Shown piece after piece: positions 8,150 through 15,242 of a stretch of 15,242 nucleotides of DNA (position 1 is its first letter; the number at the start of each line of letters is the position of its first letter). A program made the position numbers and the translations under genes. The notes beneath the pieces were generated by a model, which worked only from the letters and a program-made list of their open reading frames with translations, searched no databases and was not told where the DNA came from. Source of the DNA: Thalassiosira profunda (taxonomy: Eukaryota > Bacillariophyta > Thalassiosirophyceae > Thalassiosirales > Thalassiosiraceae); NCBI GenBank assembly GCA_036939355.1, contig JALLAP010000535.1, forward strand, positions 1 to 15,242, read 5' to 3'.

Positions 8150-9715
8150 TCACCCGAGACGCTGTCGTTTGTTACGCTTGGTGCAGACGCTGCCGTTTGT
8201 TGCTGCGACTTGGTGCATCGGGCGTTCCTCGAGAATGTGCCACGGTCTCCGGATGGGCAAGGAGCAAACGCCATACTGCATCGACGTATTCCACGCTCTC
8301 GCGGTCGACGCGATCCGACTCCCACAACAAATGCATGGGGAGCTTGCCGGAACTGTTTGGCTCCGAGACCGATGGGACGTGCTGCTCCACCAGTACTTCA
8401 CCACGTCGACATTTCCACCGCGGCATGCGTAGTGAAGAGTCGAGTTCTTCTGCGAATCAAGCGTGTGCAAGTGGCTATCCAACAGCCCAAGCAGGTACTC
8501 CACCACGCCGACCGTGCTGTACTCGCAGGCAATGTGCAAAGGAAAGGCAGCGAATGGGTTGTCCGAAATTTGCAAGGCATCACGATTCCCTGCAATCAGC
8601 AGTTTGACAGCACCGAGGGAGGCCCCATTCCGTAGAGCACGATGCAGTGGCAGCCAGCCATCCTCATCTGGCGTCTGCATTGCCCCACGATCTTCTGCCA
8701 GGCGGGCGTAGGCGACTTGCGCTTCCAAGAATTCAATAGCTGCGTCACAATTTCTTCTTGGGTTTCTTGCAACTCTTCTTGCAACATCAATTGGAATCCC
8801 GAACCCAGGTACTGTGATAGTGATGGCCTCGGGATACGCATCGAAGAGGAGGTGCACGGACTCCAGGCAAACTCTTTTCGGGCTACCGCACGCACAAAGC
8901 AAGGGCAGGGCCTGTTGCGTGCCAGTCTTTGACGCACAATCAGGATCCTTTGTCAGCAGATATTTGATTATGCCAGCTTTGTCTTGTCCGAAGGAGTGTG
9001 CGGCACAGTGGATTGGGAGATCGCCACCCGGACTTCTCATGTCTAAACTCTCAGGATCCAGCTCAAGAATACACTTCACAGTCTCAACACCTCCCCCAAA
9101 GCACGCAAGATGTATCGGCAAATAACCTCCTCCTTGTACCCTCAGCGATTGTGGATAGGCATCGATTAACCTTTTGCAGAAGGGGTGTGATTTGCCCCTC
9201 ACAATAGCAACATGAATTGGAAGGCGCCCTTCGCCGTCCACTAGGGTCGCTGTCAGAGAAGCCGCTGCGAGCAGCAGGTCCAGGATGGCCAACGAAGATG
9301 TCTCGTCGGTGCTGCTGTATGCGCAAAGATGATGCAGAGGTGTCTCCCCATCGTTGTCTTGGTGGTTGACCGACTCCGGCCAGCGATCCAGAAGCACTCG
9401 AACTATCCTCGGGTCTATGCTCTTGTTTGCACAAGCACAATGAAGGGGCAACACACCAAATCCATGTTTAATCGATCTTGCCGCTTCAGGGAACGCATCG
9501 AGAAGACACTCCACAATCTCCAACGTCACTCTCTCATTTGTGCATGCCCGGTGGAAGAAATCCGATTCTCCCACGGCGTCGGACGGGATGCCCTCAATTT
9601 TCTCCTGCAGCCCTTCCAACGTGAGCTCGTCGCTGTTGCGATAGGTGCAATAGTTTTCCAACTCCTGCACGCGGAGTTCTACGCTCGGCTGCTGCCCGCC
9701 GCCCTGCTCACTCAT
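8150..9715 (-). CDS. Ankyrin-repeat protein ANK2, C-terminus frameshifted
   Basis: A 521-residue intronless frame, collinear with ANK3 from MSEQGGGQQPSVE through about eleven ankyrin repeats to GGNVDVVKY. There, near 8391, one base is missing relative to ANK3 (TACCTCTTGG against TACTGGTGG), and the remaining 80 or so residues are out of frame. In the alternative frame the lost sequence is still clearly conserved (SGKLPMHLLWESDRVDRE, then HPETVAHSRGTPDAPSRSNK) and ends at TAA 8172-8174. The shift is therefore recent, or an assembly error. The shifted frame reaches TGA 8152-8150 after KRQRLG by chance, because the stop region is locally duplicated. The protein is a probable scaffold of unknown partner. 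The ATG at 9715 is the only in-frame ATG and aligns with the ANK1 and ANK3 starts. The gene is in tandem with ANK3 and upstream of MYB on the same strand. Confidence 0.82.
   Translation of the reverse strand: MSEQGGGQQPSVELRVQELENYCTYRNSDELTLEGLQEKIEGIPSDAVGESDFFHRACTNERVTLEIVECLLDAFPEAARSIKHGFGVLPLHCACANKSIDPRIVRVLLDRWPESVNHQDNDGETPLHHLCAYSSTDETSSLAILDLLLAAASLTATLVDGEGRLPIHVAIVRGKSHPFCKRLIDAYPQSLRVQGGGYLPIHLACFGGGVETVKCILELDPESLDMRSPGGDLPIHCAAHSFGQDKAGIIKYLLTKDPDCASKTGTQQALPLLCACGSPKRVCLESVHLLFDAYPEAITITVPGFGIPIDVARRVARNPRRNCDAAIEFLEAQVAYARLAEDRGAMQTPDEDGWLPLHRALRNGASLGAVKLLIAGNRDALQISDNPFAAFPLHIACEYSTVGVVEYLLGLLDSHLHTLDSQKNSTLHYACRGGNVDVVKYWWSSTSHRSRSQTVPASSPCICCGSRIASTARAWNTSMQYGVCSLPIRRPWHILEERPMHQVAATNGSVCTKRNKRQRLG
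8153..8229 (-). repeat. Local tandem copies around the ANK2 stop
   Basis: On the gene strand, a GCACCAAG...AACAAACGGCAGCGTCT segment is followed at once by a second GCACCAAGCG-TAACAAACGACAGCGTCT copy, and a third partial copy (AACGACAGCGTCT) lies just beyond the stop. The units encode the NKRQRL tail. ANK3 has one full copy plus a diverged partial one. The duplication supplies stop codons in two frames. Confidence 0.65.
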
Positions 9716-9984
9716 GATGACTGATAGAATTGCAATTGATGGCGCTCGCAAGGGACGCGCGCAAAAGAGCTAGCGATGACCACGCCGGCAGGCCGCGGGC
9801 GGGGCAGGGCGGTGCATCCCGCCCGGTGAGGTTGAGTGTAGTAGTTGAAGTACAATACAGAGGATTGAAGTGGAGGTGGAAGTGGAAGGTGAAAGATGTT
9901 GGAGGTTGGGAGTCTTTGGTCTTGGTGCTGAGCAGAGAAAAGAAAAGCAGCAGGGCGGGAGCGGAGGGGAGAGGAGCGAAGCAG
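9716..9984 (-). promoter_or_regulatory. ANK2 5' region with strand-biased pyrimidine tract
   Basis: The first 120 bp upstream of ANK2 (to 9836) are shared with ANK3. Positions 9837-9984 are unique and lie between the two duplicated units. On the ANK2 sense strand the unique part is strongly CT-rich (for example CCTCTCCCCTCCGCTCC and CCACTTCCACCTCCACTTC). That pattern is common in leaders and core promoters but does not identify a specific site. Confidence 0.45.
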
Positions 9985-11770
9985 TGCAATAGCTATCAAG
10001 CCGCTGTAAAAAGGAGACATGTTTAACATTTACCTAGTATTACCACAGTCGATAGATTGTCGCTGAACCATCGATAGGCCGCAGAGCATAGACATCTATC
10101 ACACGAGACGTTGCCGTTTCACTTCACCCGAGACGCTGTCGTTTGTTGCTGCGGCTTGGTGCATCGGGCGTTCCTCGAAAATGTGACACGGTCTCCGGAT
10201 GGGCAAGAAGCAAGTGCCGCACCGCCTCTACATACTCCACGCTGTTGCGGTCGACCTGATCGGACTCCCACAGCAAATGAATGGGAAGCTTGCCGCTGCG
10301 GTTGGGCTCCGAGACCGACGGAACACCTCTCTCCAAGAGGTAGTTCACCACGCCGAGATTTCCTCCGCGGCACGCGTAGTGAAGGGTGGAATCCTTTTGC
10401 AAATCGACTGTGTGCATATGGATGTCAAGAAGCCCGATCAGGTGCTGCACAACGCCAACTGTGCTGAACCCGCAGGCGATGTGCAGCGGAAACGCAGATT
10501 GGTTGTCAGATATGTGCAAGGCATCTCGATTCCCCGCGATGAGCAGTTTGATGGCACCCAGAGAAGCCCCATCCCGAAGAGCGCGATGGAGCGGCAGCCA
10601 TCCATTTTGATCCGGTGTAGCCATTGCCGTAATATCTTCAGCCTGGCGGGCGTGTGCGAGTTGCGCTTCCAAGAAATCAATAAGTGCGGCATCTTCTAGT
10701 TCTCTTGCAATCCCAAGCGGAGTTCTCCCATGCCCATCTCGGATGTTGACGGCCTCCGGATATGCATCGAAAAGGAGGTGCGCCGATCTAAGAGTGAAGC
10801 GCTCACACGATGAATGCAAAGGCAATTGCTGGTCACTTCCCGCCTTCGACAAACAATCAGGGTGTTTTGCCAGTAGATAACGGATGATGTCCACGCTATC
10901 TTGTCCTCTGGAGAGTGCCGCACAGTGAATTGGGAGGTTGCCCTCTCTAGTCCTCGCATCAATGCCCTCAGGATGAAGCTCAAGCATGTACTTGACAGTC
11001 TCAAAGTTACCATCCCAGCAAGCAATAAGGATTGGCAAGTAACCGTCGTTGGATTCAACCCTCAGTGATTCGGGGTGGGCGTCGATGAGTCTTTTGCAGA
11101 ACGGGAAGGGTTTGCCCCTCTGGCTGGCAATATGAATTGGAAGACGCCCATCAATGTCCACTGCTGTCGCCGAATTAGGAGCCGCAGCGAGCAGCAGGTC
11201 CAGGATGGCCAATGAGGTTGTCTCGTCTCCATTGTTGCTGCTGTTGCAGAGAATGTGTAGAGGTAGGAACCCATCACTGTCCTGAATATTGACCGCCTGT
11301 GGCCAGCGATCCAGAAGCACTTGAATCACCCCCAGATCGATGTTCTTGTTGCTGCAAGCCCAGTAAAGGGGCGACCGTCCATGTTCATCTGTCCATCGAG
11401 CCGCGTCTGGGAACGCACGAAGCAGACACTCCACCATCTCCAACGTTATGCCCTCGTTTGCGCATACAAGGTGAAAGAAATCCGAACCTCGCACGGCATC
11501 GGGCGGAATTCCCCGGATCCTCTCCTGCAGTCCTTCCAACGTGAGCTCGTCGTTGCTAGGATGGCAATAGTCTCTCAGCTCTTTCACGCGGGCTGCGATG
11601 CTCGGCTGTCCACCACCGCCTCCGCCCTGCACTGCTCGCCCGCTCATCTTGGCTGATAAAATTGCAATTGGTGGCGCTCGCAAGAGAGTCCGCGAGGCGC
11701 TCGCGAGGGAGTTGGCGATGACCGCGCCGGCAGGGGGGGGGCGAGGGCGGTGCACCACGGTGAGGTTGAG
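9985..11770 (-). repeat. Segmental tandem duplication, copy containing ANK3
   Basis: Partner of 8018-9836, about 1.79 kb, in direct orientation. Homology covers about 140 bp of 3' flank (CATAGACATCTATCACAC, TTTACCTAGTA, TGTAAAAAGGAGACAT) and about 120 bp of 5' flank. That is more than retained coding similarity would need, so I read it as duplication of a genomic block rather than retrocopying. Confidence 0.85.
10124..11647 (-). CDS. Ankyrin-repeat protein ANK3, intact family member
   Basis: A 507-residue intronless frame and the best reference for this family. Order: Gly-rich start (VQGGGGGGQPS), a short helix (SIAARVKELRDYCH), then about twelve ankyrin repeats from residue 55 or so, including DGRLPIHIAS, EGNLPIHCAA, NGWLPLHRAL, SAFPLHIAC and STLHYACRGG. 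A charged helix (FLEAQLAHARQAEDI) lies between repeats 8 and 9. The last repeat carries LPIHLLWESDQVDRNSVEYV, a motif common to all three paralogues. The tail ends SNKRQRLG, a short basic stretch that could be a nuclear localisation signal. Ankyrin arrays bind other proteins; no catalytic motif is seen and the partner is unknown. The ATG at 11647 is chosen because the frame above it is open but lacks ATG, and because its leader matches ANK1 and ANK2. Confidence 0.88.
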   Translation of the reverse strand: MSGRAVQGGGGGGQPSIAARVKELRDYCHPSNDELTLEGLQERIRGIPPDAVRGSDFFHLVCANEGITLEMVECLLRAFPDAARWTDEHGRSPLYWACSNKNIDLGVIQVLLDRWPQAVNIQDSDGFLPLHILCNSSNNGDETTSLAILDLLLAAAPNSATAVDIDGRLPIHIASQRGKPFPFCKRLIDAHPESLRVESNDGYLPILIACWDGNFETVKYMLELHPEGIDARTREGNLPIHCAALSRGQDSVDIIRYLLAKHPDCLSKAGSDQQLPLHSSCERFTLRSAHLLFDAYPEAVNIRDGHGRTPLGIARELEDAALIDFLEAQLAHARQAEDITAMATPDQNGWLPLHRALRDGASLGAIKLLIAGNRDALHISDNQSAFPLHIACGFSTVGVVQHLIGLLDIHMHTVDLQKDSTLHYACRGGNLGVVNYLLERGVPSVSEPNRSGKLPIHLLWESDQVDRNSVEYVEAVRHLLLAHPETVSHFRGTPDAPSRSNKRQRLG

Positions 11771-12068
11771 ATGAAGTTCGTGGGTGCGGCGGGAAGGTGC
11801 ACCCAAAGATTTGGGAGGTTGATATCAGATATGGGAACCTTATCTCAAACCAGCATTTAATGCCATCATCATGCTCAGACTGCAACTGGGACATTCTACG
11901 TAGGAATTAGTACATTCATGTAAAATATTTTGATGACACTTAAAAAATAGCTAAAATTGAGATTTTTTGTTTCCCGCACACACTATGTGTCACAAAGGGT
12001 GTGAATGGTGTTGAGTGTTGACTTTCTTACATAGATGAGTTATGAGACGAAGTGGTAGAGTTGTTACG
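11648..12068. promoter_or_regulatory. ANK3 upstream region, becoming AT-rich
   Basis: Up to 11770 this is the duplicated ANK leader. Beyond that is a GGTGCACCC word near 11796 and then AT-rich sequence (about 11830-11970) with no coding character. A small perfect inverted repeat, ACACACTATGTGT, lies near 11977-11989. No core promoter element can be assigned. Confidence 0.4.
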
Positions 12069-12072
12069 CCCC

Positions 12073-12124
12073 GGAGCAACTCCCCCGGAGCAACTCCCCC
12101 GGAGCAACTCCCCCGGAGCAACTA
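12073..12124. repeat. 14-bp minisatellite, block 1 (about 3.7 units)
   Basis: Units GGAGCAACTCCCCC start at 12073, 12087, 12101 and 12115. Each unit holds a short dyad, GGAG-CAA-CTCC. The complementary strand shows regularly spaced runs of five G. Confidence 0.95.
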
Positions 12125-12194
12125 CAGTGCTCATCCAAGTCCACACCTCGTGGCCGGCAATAGACTCTCGAGAGGCCCTTGGATACATTCGCCG

Positions 12195-12222
12195 CATGCT
12201 AAGCATTACATGCTAAGCATTC
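12195..12222. repeat. Two 14-bp tandem copies of a dyad-symmetric word
   Basis: CATGCTAAGCATTA occurs twice, exactly 14 bp apart, the second copy ending in TC instead of TA. ATGCT-A-AGCAT (12196-12206 and 12210-12220) is a perfect inverted repeat about one base. A separate 10-bp palindrome, CTCTCGAGAG, lies at 12165-12174. Confidence 0.9.
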
Positions 12223-12241
12223 AATCACTGCAATCTATCAT

Positions 12242-12350
12242 CCCCCGGAGCACCTCCCTCGGAGCACCTCCCCCGGAACAACTCCCCCGGAACAACTCCC
12301 CCGGAGCAACTCCCCCGGAGCAACTCCCCCCGGAGCAACTCCACCGGAGC
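12242..12350. repeat. 14-bp minisatellite, block 2 (about 7 units with variants)
   Basis: Units start at 12247, 12261, 12275, 12289, 12303, 12317, 12332 (after a 15-bp unit) and a partial at 12346. Variants are grouped: GGAGCACCTCC twice, GGAACAACTCC twice, then GGAGCAACTCC. The order suggests stepwise local duplication. Confidence 0.95.
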
Positions 12351-12885
12351 AGGATCAACTGTTTTTTTTTTTTTCTTCTCCTTTTCTTTGTTTCAGTTTC
12401 ACTTTTTCCTCTGCCTACTTCTGTGTTTTATTACACCAACCCAGCGGCCAACCCCGCGATGCCCATATCTGATTCCGCAGGGCTTAGTCATTCTATACTG
12501 CCCACCCCACGAGGATTGTTAGATTATTACTGCCTTTTTACTGCCTGCCCACCGCCAAAAACCCTCACGTCCCACCTCTTCCAGTAGAAAAATACACAGG
12601 AATAAGTACATTTTAGATAAGATTCAGTTGCCCGCCGGCCGGCACTTTTTTTGCCACCACAAACCTAAAGCTAAAGCTAGAGCAACAATTCAACAATGCG
12701 CCGGGCGGCCCCATCTTCCCCCGTCCCTACCGGTGGCGTCACCCACCCAATATGCCTGCACCACCTCACAGCCGCGCTGCTCTTGACCCGACCGTCGAAG
12801 GGCAGTCACAAGATATGTGCAAATTTTAGTGGTTAATAGAATAATTACCTAGTGAATTAGAGAGCCCCTGCCGATTTTTTCGCTA
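12351..12885. other. Non-coding spacer with poly-T tract
   Basis: It starts with a 13-base T run (12362-12374) continuing into pyrimidine-rich sequence to about 12435. A GCCGGCCGGC palindrome follows near 12633-12642. A 46-codon ATG frame at 12696-12836 has no recognisable features. It could contain remains of the copia element's 5' part, but I recognise no gag, protease or integrase motif. Confidence 0.5.
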
Positions 12886-13587
12886 AGTACCTTCAGCACT
12901 ATGGAACTCGACCGAAGGAACGGGAACACGAAGTGGCGCGATTCTGAGGCACTCGAGATAGCACATAGCACAAGTGCAAGAGTACTCTACCTTCGAAGAC
13001 ATCGGCCACAAGTCGACCACCCCCGTGCTCTGTCGGACTTTAAGAAGATAACACTGCACTTCGTTTACGCAGTCAAGCACGACGGACGGCACAAGTCTCG
13101 CATCGTAGCTGGTGGCCACCTGACTGACACTCCTGTCGAAAGCATACTCAGGTGTCGTCTCTCTTCGTGACGTGCGCATCGTCTTCCTGGCAGAGCTCAA
13201 CGACCTTGAACTATGGAAGACCGACATTGGCAACGCCTACCTTGAATCGGAAACGAAAGAGCGTGTACACGTCATCGCGGGCCCCGAATTTGGCGCATTG
13301 GATGGCCACATCTTTCTCATCCGCAAGGCACTTTATGGCCTTAAGACCTCTGGACTACGCTGGCACGAACGTTTCTCAGACGTCCTACGCAAAATGGGAT
13401 TCAAACCATGCCTCGCTGAACCTGATATCTGGATGCAACCAGCTGGCTCTCCATCGTCCGACGTCCCGCCTCACTACGAGTACATCGCCGTCTACGTCGA
13501 CGACCTTACCATCGCGTCCAAAGACCCCAAAGCTATCACTGACTCCGTGATCAACGATTACAACTTCAAACTCAAAGGCACGGGACC
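12886..13587 (+). pseudogene. Copia reverse transcriptase, N-terminal and palm region, frameshifted
   Basis: Recognised from MELDRRNGNTKW, KKITLHFVYAVKHDGRHKS, IVAGGHLTDTPVES, LWKTDIGNAYLE (first catalytic Asp), KALYGLKTSGLRWHERF and YIAVYVDDLTIASKDP, where YVDD at 13493-13504 is the polymerase active site. The reading frame is broken near 12970, where sequence resembling TFEDIGHKSTTP appears in another frame, and returns near 13035. It breaks again near 13150, just before SGVVSLRDVRIVFLAELN. It ends at KLKGTGP, where the nested insertion begins. The intact active site suggests decay is moderate rather than ancient. It is not expected to make a working enzyme. Confidence 0.9.
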
Positions 13588-14213
13588 TGACAACGAAATA
13601 CGCATTCTCACACTTGATGTTCTGACAGACCCCCTAGGGAAACCACGACGTCCCCTACCAAAGACCCCCTAGGGAAACCACGACGTCCCCAACCAAAGGT
13701 ATCTTTCCTGATCCCCAACCAGAGGTATCCTACTCCCTCCTTGAAGATATCATTCTACGACGGACCTCTTACCTTCAACCCGTGCAATCAGCGCCGAAAG
13801 ATCAACACACGCACGCGCGTGCACCAACGCGGCAAAGCTAGAGAGAGGATCGAAACGAGCGCAACAAGCGAACGATCCATCACCTCCGCGCACAATCCAA
13901 ATATAACCATGAAGAAATAGGCATCCTATTATTCGATACAGGCTAGCAGCAGACATTGGGCGCCGCGTCCCGGCAGACATTGGTCTAGTTCTAGTGGGCG
14001 CTTGCGTCCTTTCTAACCGTACCTTTTAAAATGCCCTAGCGCGTGTAGTGCGGGTATCGTCCTGGAATGTCGTCCTCGAGGAAGTAAAGTTTGGATCCAA
14101 CACGTGAGCCCGGTTAGCCGGATACTTGCGCAAGAACGATTCCGACAGCTTAGCTCCAGGGACCTAAGAGAAGGTCGACGTTGCAATCACCACGCAGTTG
14201 CCTCCTCTTGTCA
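13588..14213. mobile_element. Nested 626-bp TG...CA insertion, probable solo LTR
   Basis: The segment begins TGACAA and ends TTGTCA, a 6-bp terminal inverted repeat with the TG...CA ends of LTRs. It is flanked by a 5-bp duplication, GGACC, at 13583-13587 and 14214-14218. Ignoring the insert and one GGACC copy makes the copia frame run from KGTGP directly into IKYLL, then CDYWPNEQGVLCYAPKK, which is the expected order. No coding domain is inside. A solo LTR left by recombination is the best fit; a small non-autonomous DNA element with short ends is the alternative. Orientation cannot be decided. Confidence 0.75.
13625..13699. repeat. Tandem duplication of about 36 bp inside the nested insertion
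   Basis: GACCCCCTAGGGAAACCACG plus the following ACGTCCCC and ACCAAAG is present twice in direct order, with one or two mismatches. A CCCCAACCA-AGGTATC word then recurs near 13686 and 13715. It lies near one end of the probable LTR. Confidence 0.8.
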
Positions 14214-14865
14214 GGACCCATCAAATACCTTCTATGATGCGATTATTGGCCCAACGAACAAGGCGTTCTCTGCTACGCGCCCAAGAAGTAAATCGGGAAG
14301 ATGGTCCAGTCCTTCGAACATCTCTTTGGGCACAAACCGAAACAGTACGATTCGCCCCTCGAAAGGAACGACCACCCTGAACTCGACACGTCAGACTTTC
14401 TCAACTCGGACGATACCAGAATAGTCTATCAGTCCATGATTGGAGCAGCTAGCTTCGATATCGATATCGCTGTCCACGTGACTTTCGTGCGAAGCTGCGA
14501 ATAGGCCACCTCACCCGAATCAAACGCATCTACGGTTACCTCTCCAAAATGCGCCATGCCACCATCCAAGTTGGGTGTGTCATGGATTACGACTGGTCCA
14601 AGACCGCCTATGCAGACTCTAAGGAACAGCTCCCAACCGGCGCCCCACCTCCCTGAGGAAAACCAGTTCAACTCATCACCTACCCCGACGCTAACCTCTT
14701 CCACGACCAAGTTTCCGGCAAGGCCGTTAGTGGCATTCTCCACTTCCTTAACCGAACGCCCTTCGCCTGGTTCGCCAAGAAGCAAAATACCGTCGAGACC
14801 GCTACATTCGGCTCAGAAGCCAGCGCCGCTCGCACCGCATGTGATCAGATACGCGAAAACGACCT
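14214..14865 (+). pseudogene. Copia RT thumb and RNase H remnant with stops
   Basis: After the insertion the pol frame resumes: CDYWPNEQGVLCYAPKK, MVQSFEHLFGHKPKQYDSP, NDHPELDTSDF and YQSMIGA. In-frame stops lie at 14235-14237 (TGA) and 14289-14291 (TAA). About nine residues usually present after MIGA are deleted, and the frame shifts near 14490 into LRIGHLTRIKRIYGYLSKMR. RNase H follows: TYPDANLFHD (catalytic Asp), SGILHFLNRTPFAWFAKKQ and TVETATFGSE (catalytic Glu), with another TGA at 14654-14656. Similarity ends soon after ARTACDQI, so the GDN catalytic region and the 3' LTR are missing. Confidence 0.88.
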
Positions 14866-15242
14866 ACTGCAACCACTCTTGTGGACGCAGTTGCTTCCTC
14901 CCGTCACTCTCCGCCATCGCGGCGGATTGGAGGCCGATACCCCGGGGATACTGCGCACGGACCTTGCCGACATACTGGCCGAGGTCGTGGCAGCCGGCGA
15001 CCGCAAGGCGGGGGTCGACCGGAGGCACAAGGGCGGCCACAAGGCCAAGACGACGGCGGCGACGGCCTTGCCGTCGGCCATATCCGCGAGCTCCATGAAG
15101 CCGCGGACGATGGCCGACCGACAAAACCAATAGCCGGTCACCTTTTAATGGTATTGAACGGCATCGGTGTGCAATTGTGGAGGTCAATGTTTTGATCCCA
15201 AGCTGCATATCCGTTTACCTCATTGCTACGTATGGATTTACG
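14866..15242. other. GC-rich sequence of unknown nature after the copia break
   Basis: Base composition rises sharply and all three plus frames stay open for 80 codons or more. One frame (14879-15133) reads GGLEADTPGILRTDLADILA then an Ala/Lys/Arg-rich end. Minus frames are open too, as expected for GC-rich DNA. I do not recognise a family and cannot tell coding from non-coding. It may be a fragment of another gene or element joined to the copia remnant by deletion. Confidence 0.3.

Larger units (their letters stand above)
8018..9836 (-). repeat. Segmental tandem duplication, copy containing ANK2
   Basis: This 1.82-kb segment aligns with 9985-11770. Shared landmarks are TGCAATAGCTATC and the TGTAAAAAGGAGACAT and TTTAACATTTACCTAGTA words at the left end, the whole ankyrin frame, the ATTGCAATT leader, and GGTGAGGTTGAG at the right end. 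Copies have the same orientation and are separated by 148 bp. Confidence 0.85.
12886..14865 (+). mobile_element. Degenerate Ty1/copia retrotransposon, truncated at both ends
   Basis: The plus strand carries the copia pol region from just before reverse transcriptase into RNase H, in the order expected for Ty1/copia. The 5' LTR, gag, protease and integrase are not seen upstream, and RNase H is cut off before its last catalytic region. Several frameshifts, three stop codons, a small deletion and a 626-bp insertion show it is dead. Confidence 0.9.

Noticed and set aside
9716..9751. Upstream extension of ANK2 beyond its ATG (and likewise of ANK3 beyond 11647)
   Set aside because: The frames are open upstream but contain no ATG, and the leaders align with the untranslated leader of ANK1.
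12073..12350. Possible CRISPR-like array
   Set aside because: Units are directly adjacent 14-mers without unique spacers, in a eukaryotic context.
12042..12587. A 181-codon plus-strand frame across the minisatellite
   Set aside because: Its 14-residue periodicity simply follows from a 14-bp DNA repeat rotating through three frames; the rest is low-complexity and poly-T-encoded Phe.
12696..12836. A 46-codon ATG frame in the spacer before copia
   Set aside because: It is short, has no recognisable domain and no splice partner; kept only as a note.
13750..13980. A 76-codon minus-strand frame
   Set aside because: It lies inside the probable solo LTR and shows no protein-like features.

Overview
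The window is nuclear DNA of a eukaryotic alga. It has short GT-AG introns (82-340 nt), no operons, a multi-exon MYB gene, a secreted peroxidase with a Pro/Thr-rich linker, and three large ankyrin-repeat proteins with the L-P-[LI]-H-x-A-C / AYPEA-style repeats that are abundant in diatoms. A decayed Ty1/copia element carries pol sequence of the type I associate with diatoms. I infer a diatom, most likely a centric one, or a close stramenopile relative. This is inference, not proof.

Layout from left to right. (1) 1-1346, minus strand: the 5' part of a secreted class I-like haem peroxidase gene with one 82-nt intron, running off the left edge. (2) 1347-1870: divergent promoter region. (3) 1871-3514, plus strand: ankyrin protein ANK1, whose tail has been frameshifted. 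(4) 3606-7243, minus strand: a five-exon R2R3-MYB transcription factor of about 992 residues, convergent with ANK1. (5) 7244-8149: MYB upstream region with a strong E2F-like site. (6) 8150-9715 and 10124-11647, minus strand: ANK2 and ANK3, a tandem segmental duplication of about 1.8 kb including 5' and 3' flanks. ANK2 has a C-terminal frameshift; ANK3 looks intact. (7) 11771-12885: AT-rich spacer, then a 14-bp minisatellite in two blocks flanking a second 14-bp tandem repeat, and a poly-T tract. (8) 12886-14865, plus strand: broken copia reverse transcriptase/RNase H. It is interrupted by a 626-bp TG...CA insertion with a 5-bp target duplication, best read as a nested solo LTR. (9) 14866-15242: GC-rich sequence of unknown nature.

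The genes do not form a pathway. The interest lies in (a) a peroxidase that keeps the cytochrome c peroxidase Trp191 position but has alanine where the distal aromatic residue should be; (b) a c-Myb-like regulator with Tyr/Pro-rich low-complexity segments and an upstream E2F-like site; and (c) a small ankyrin family being duplicated and losing its C-terminal tail by separate frameshifts. No tRNA, rRNA, CRISPR array or bacterial feature was seen.
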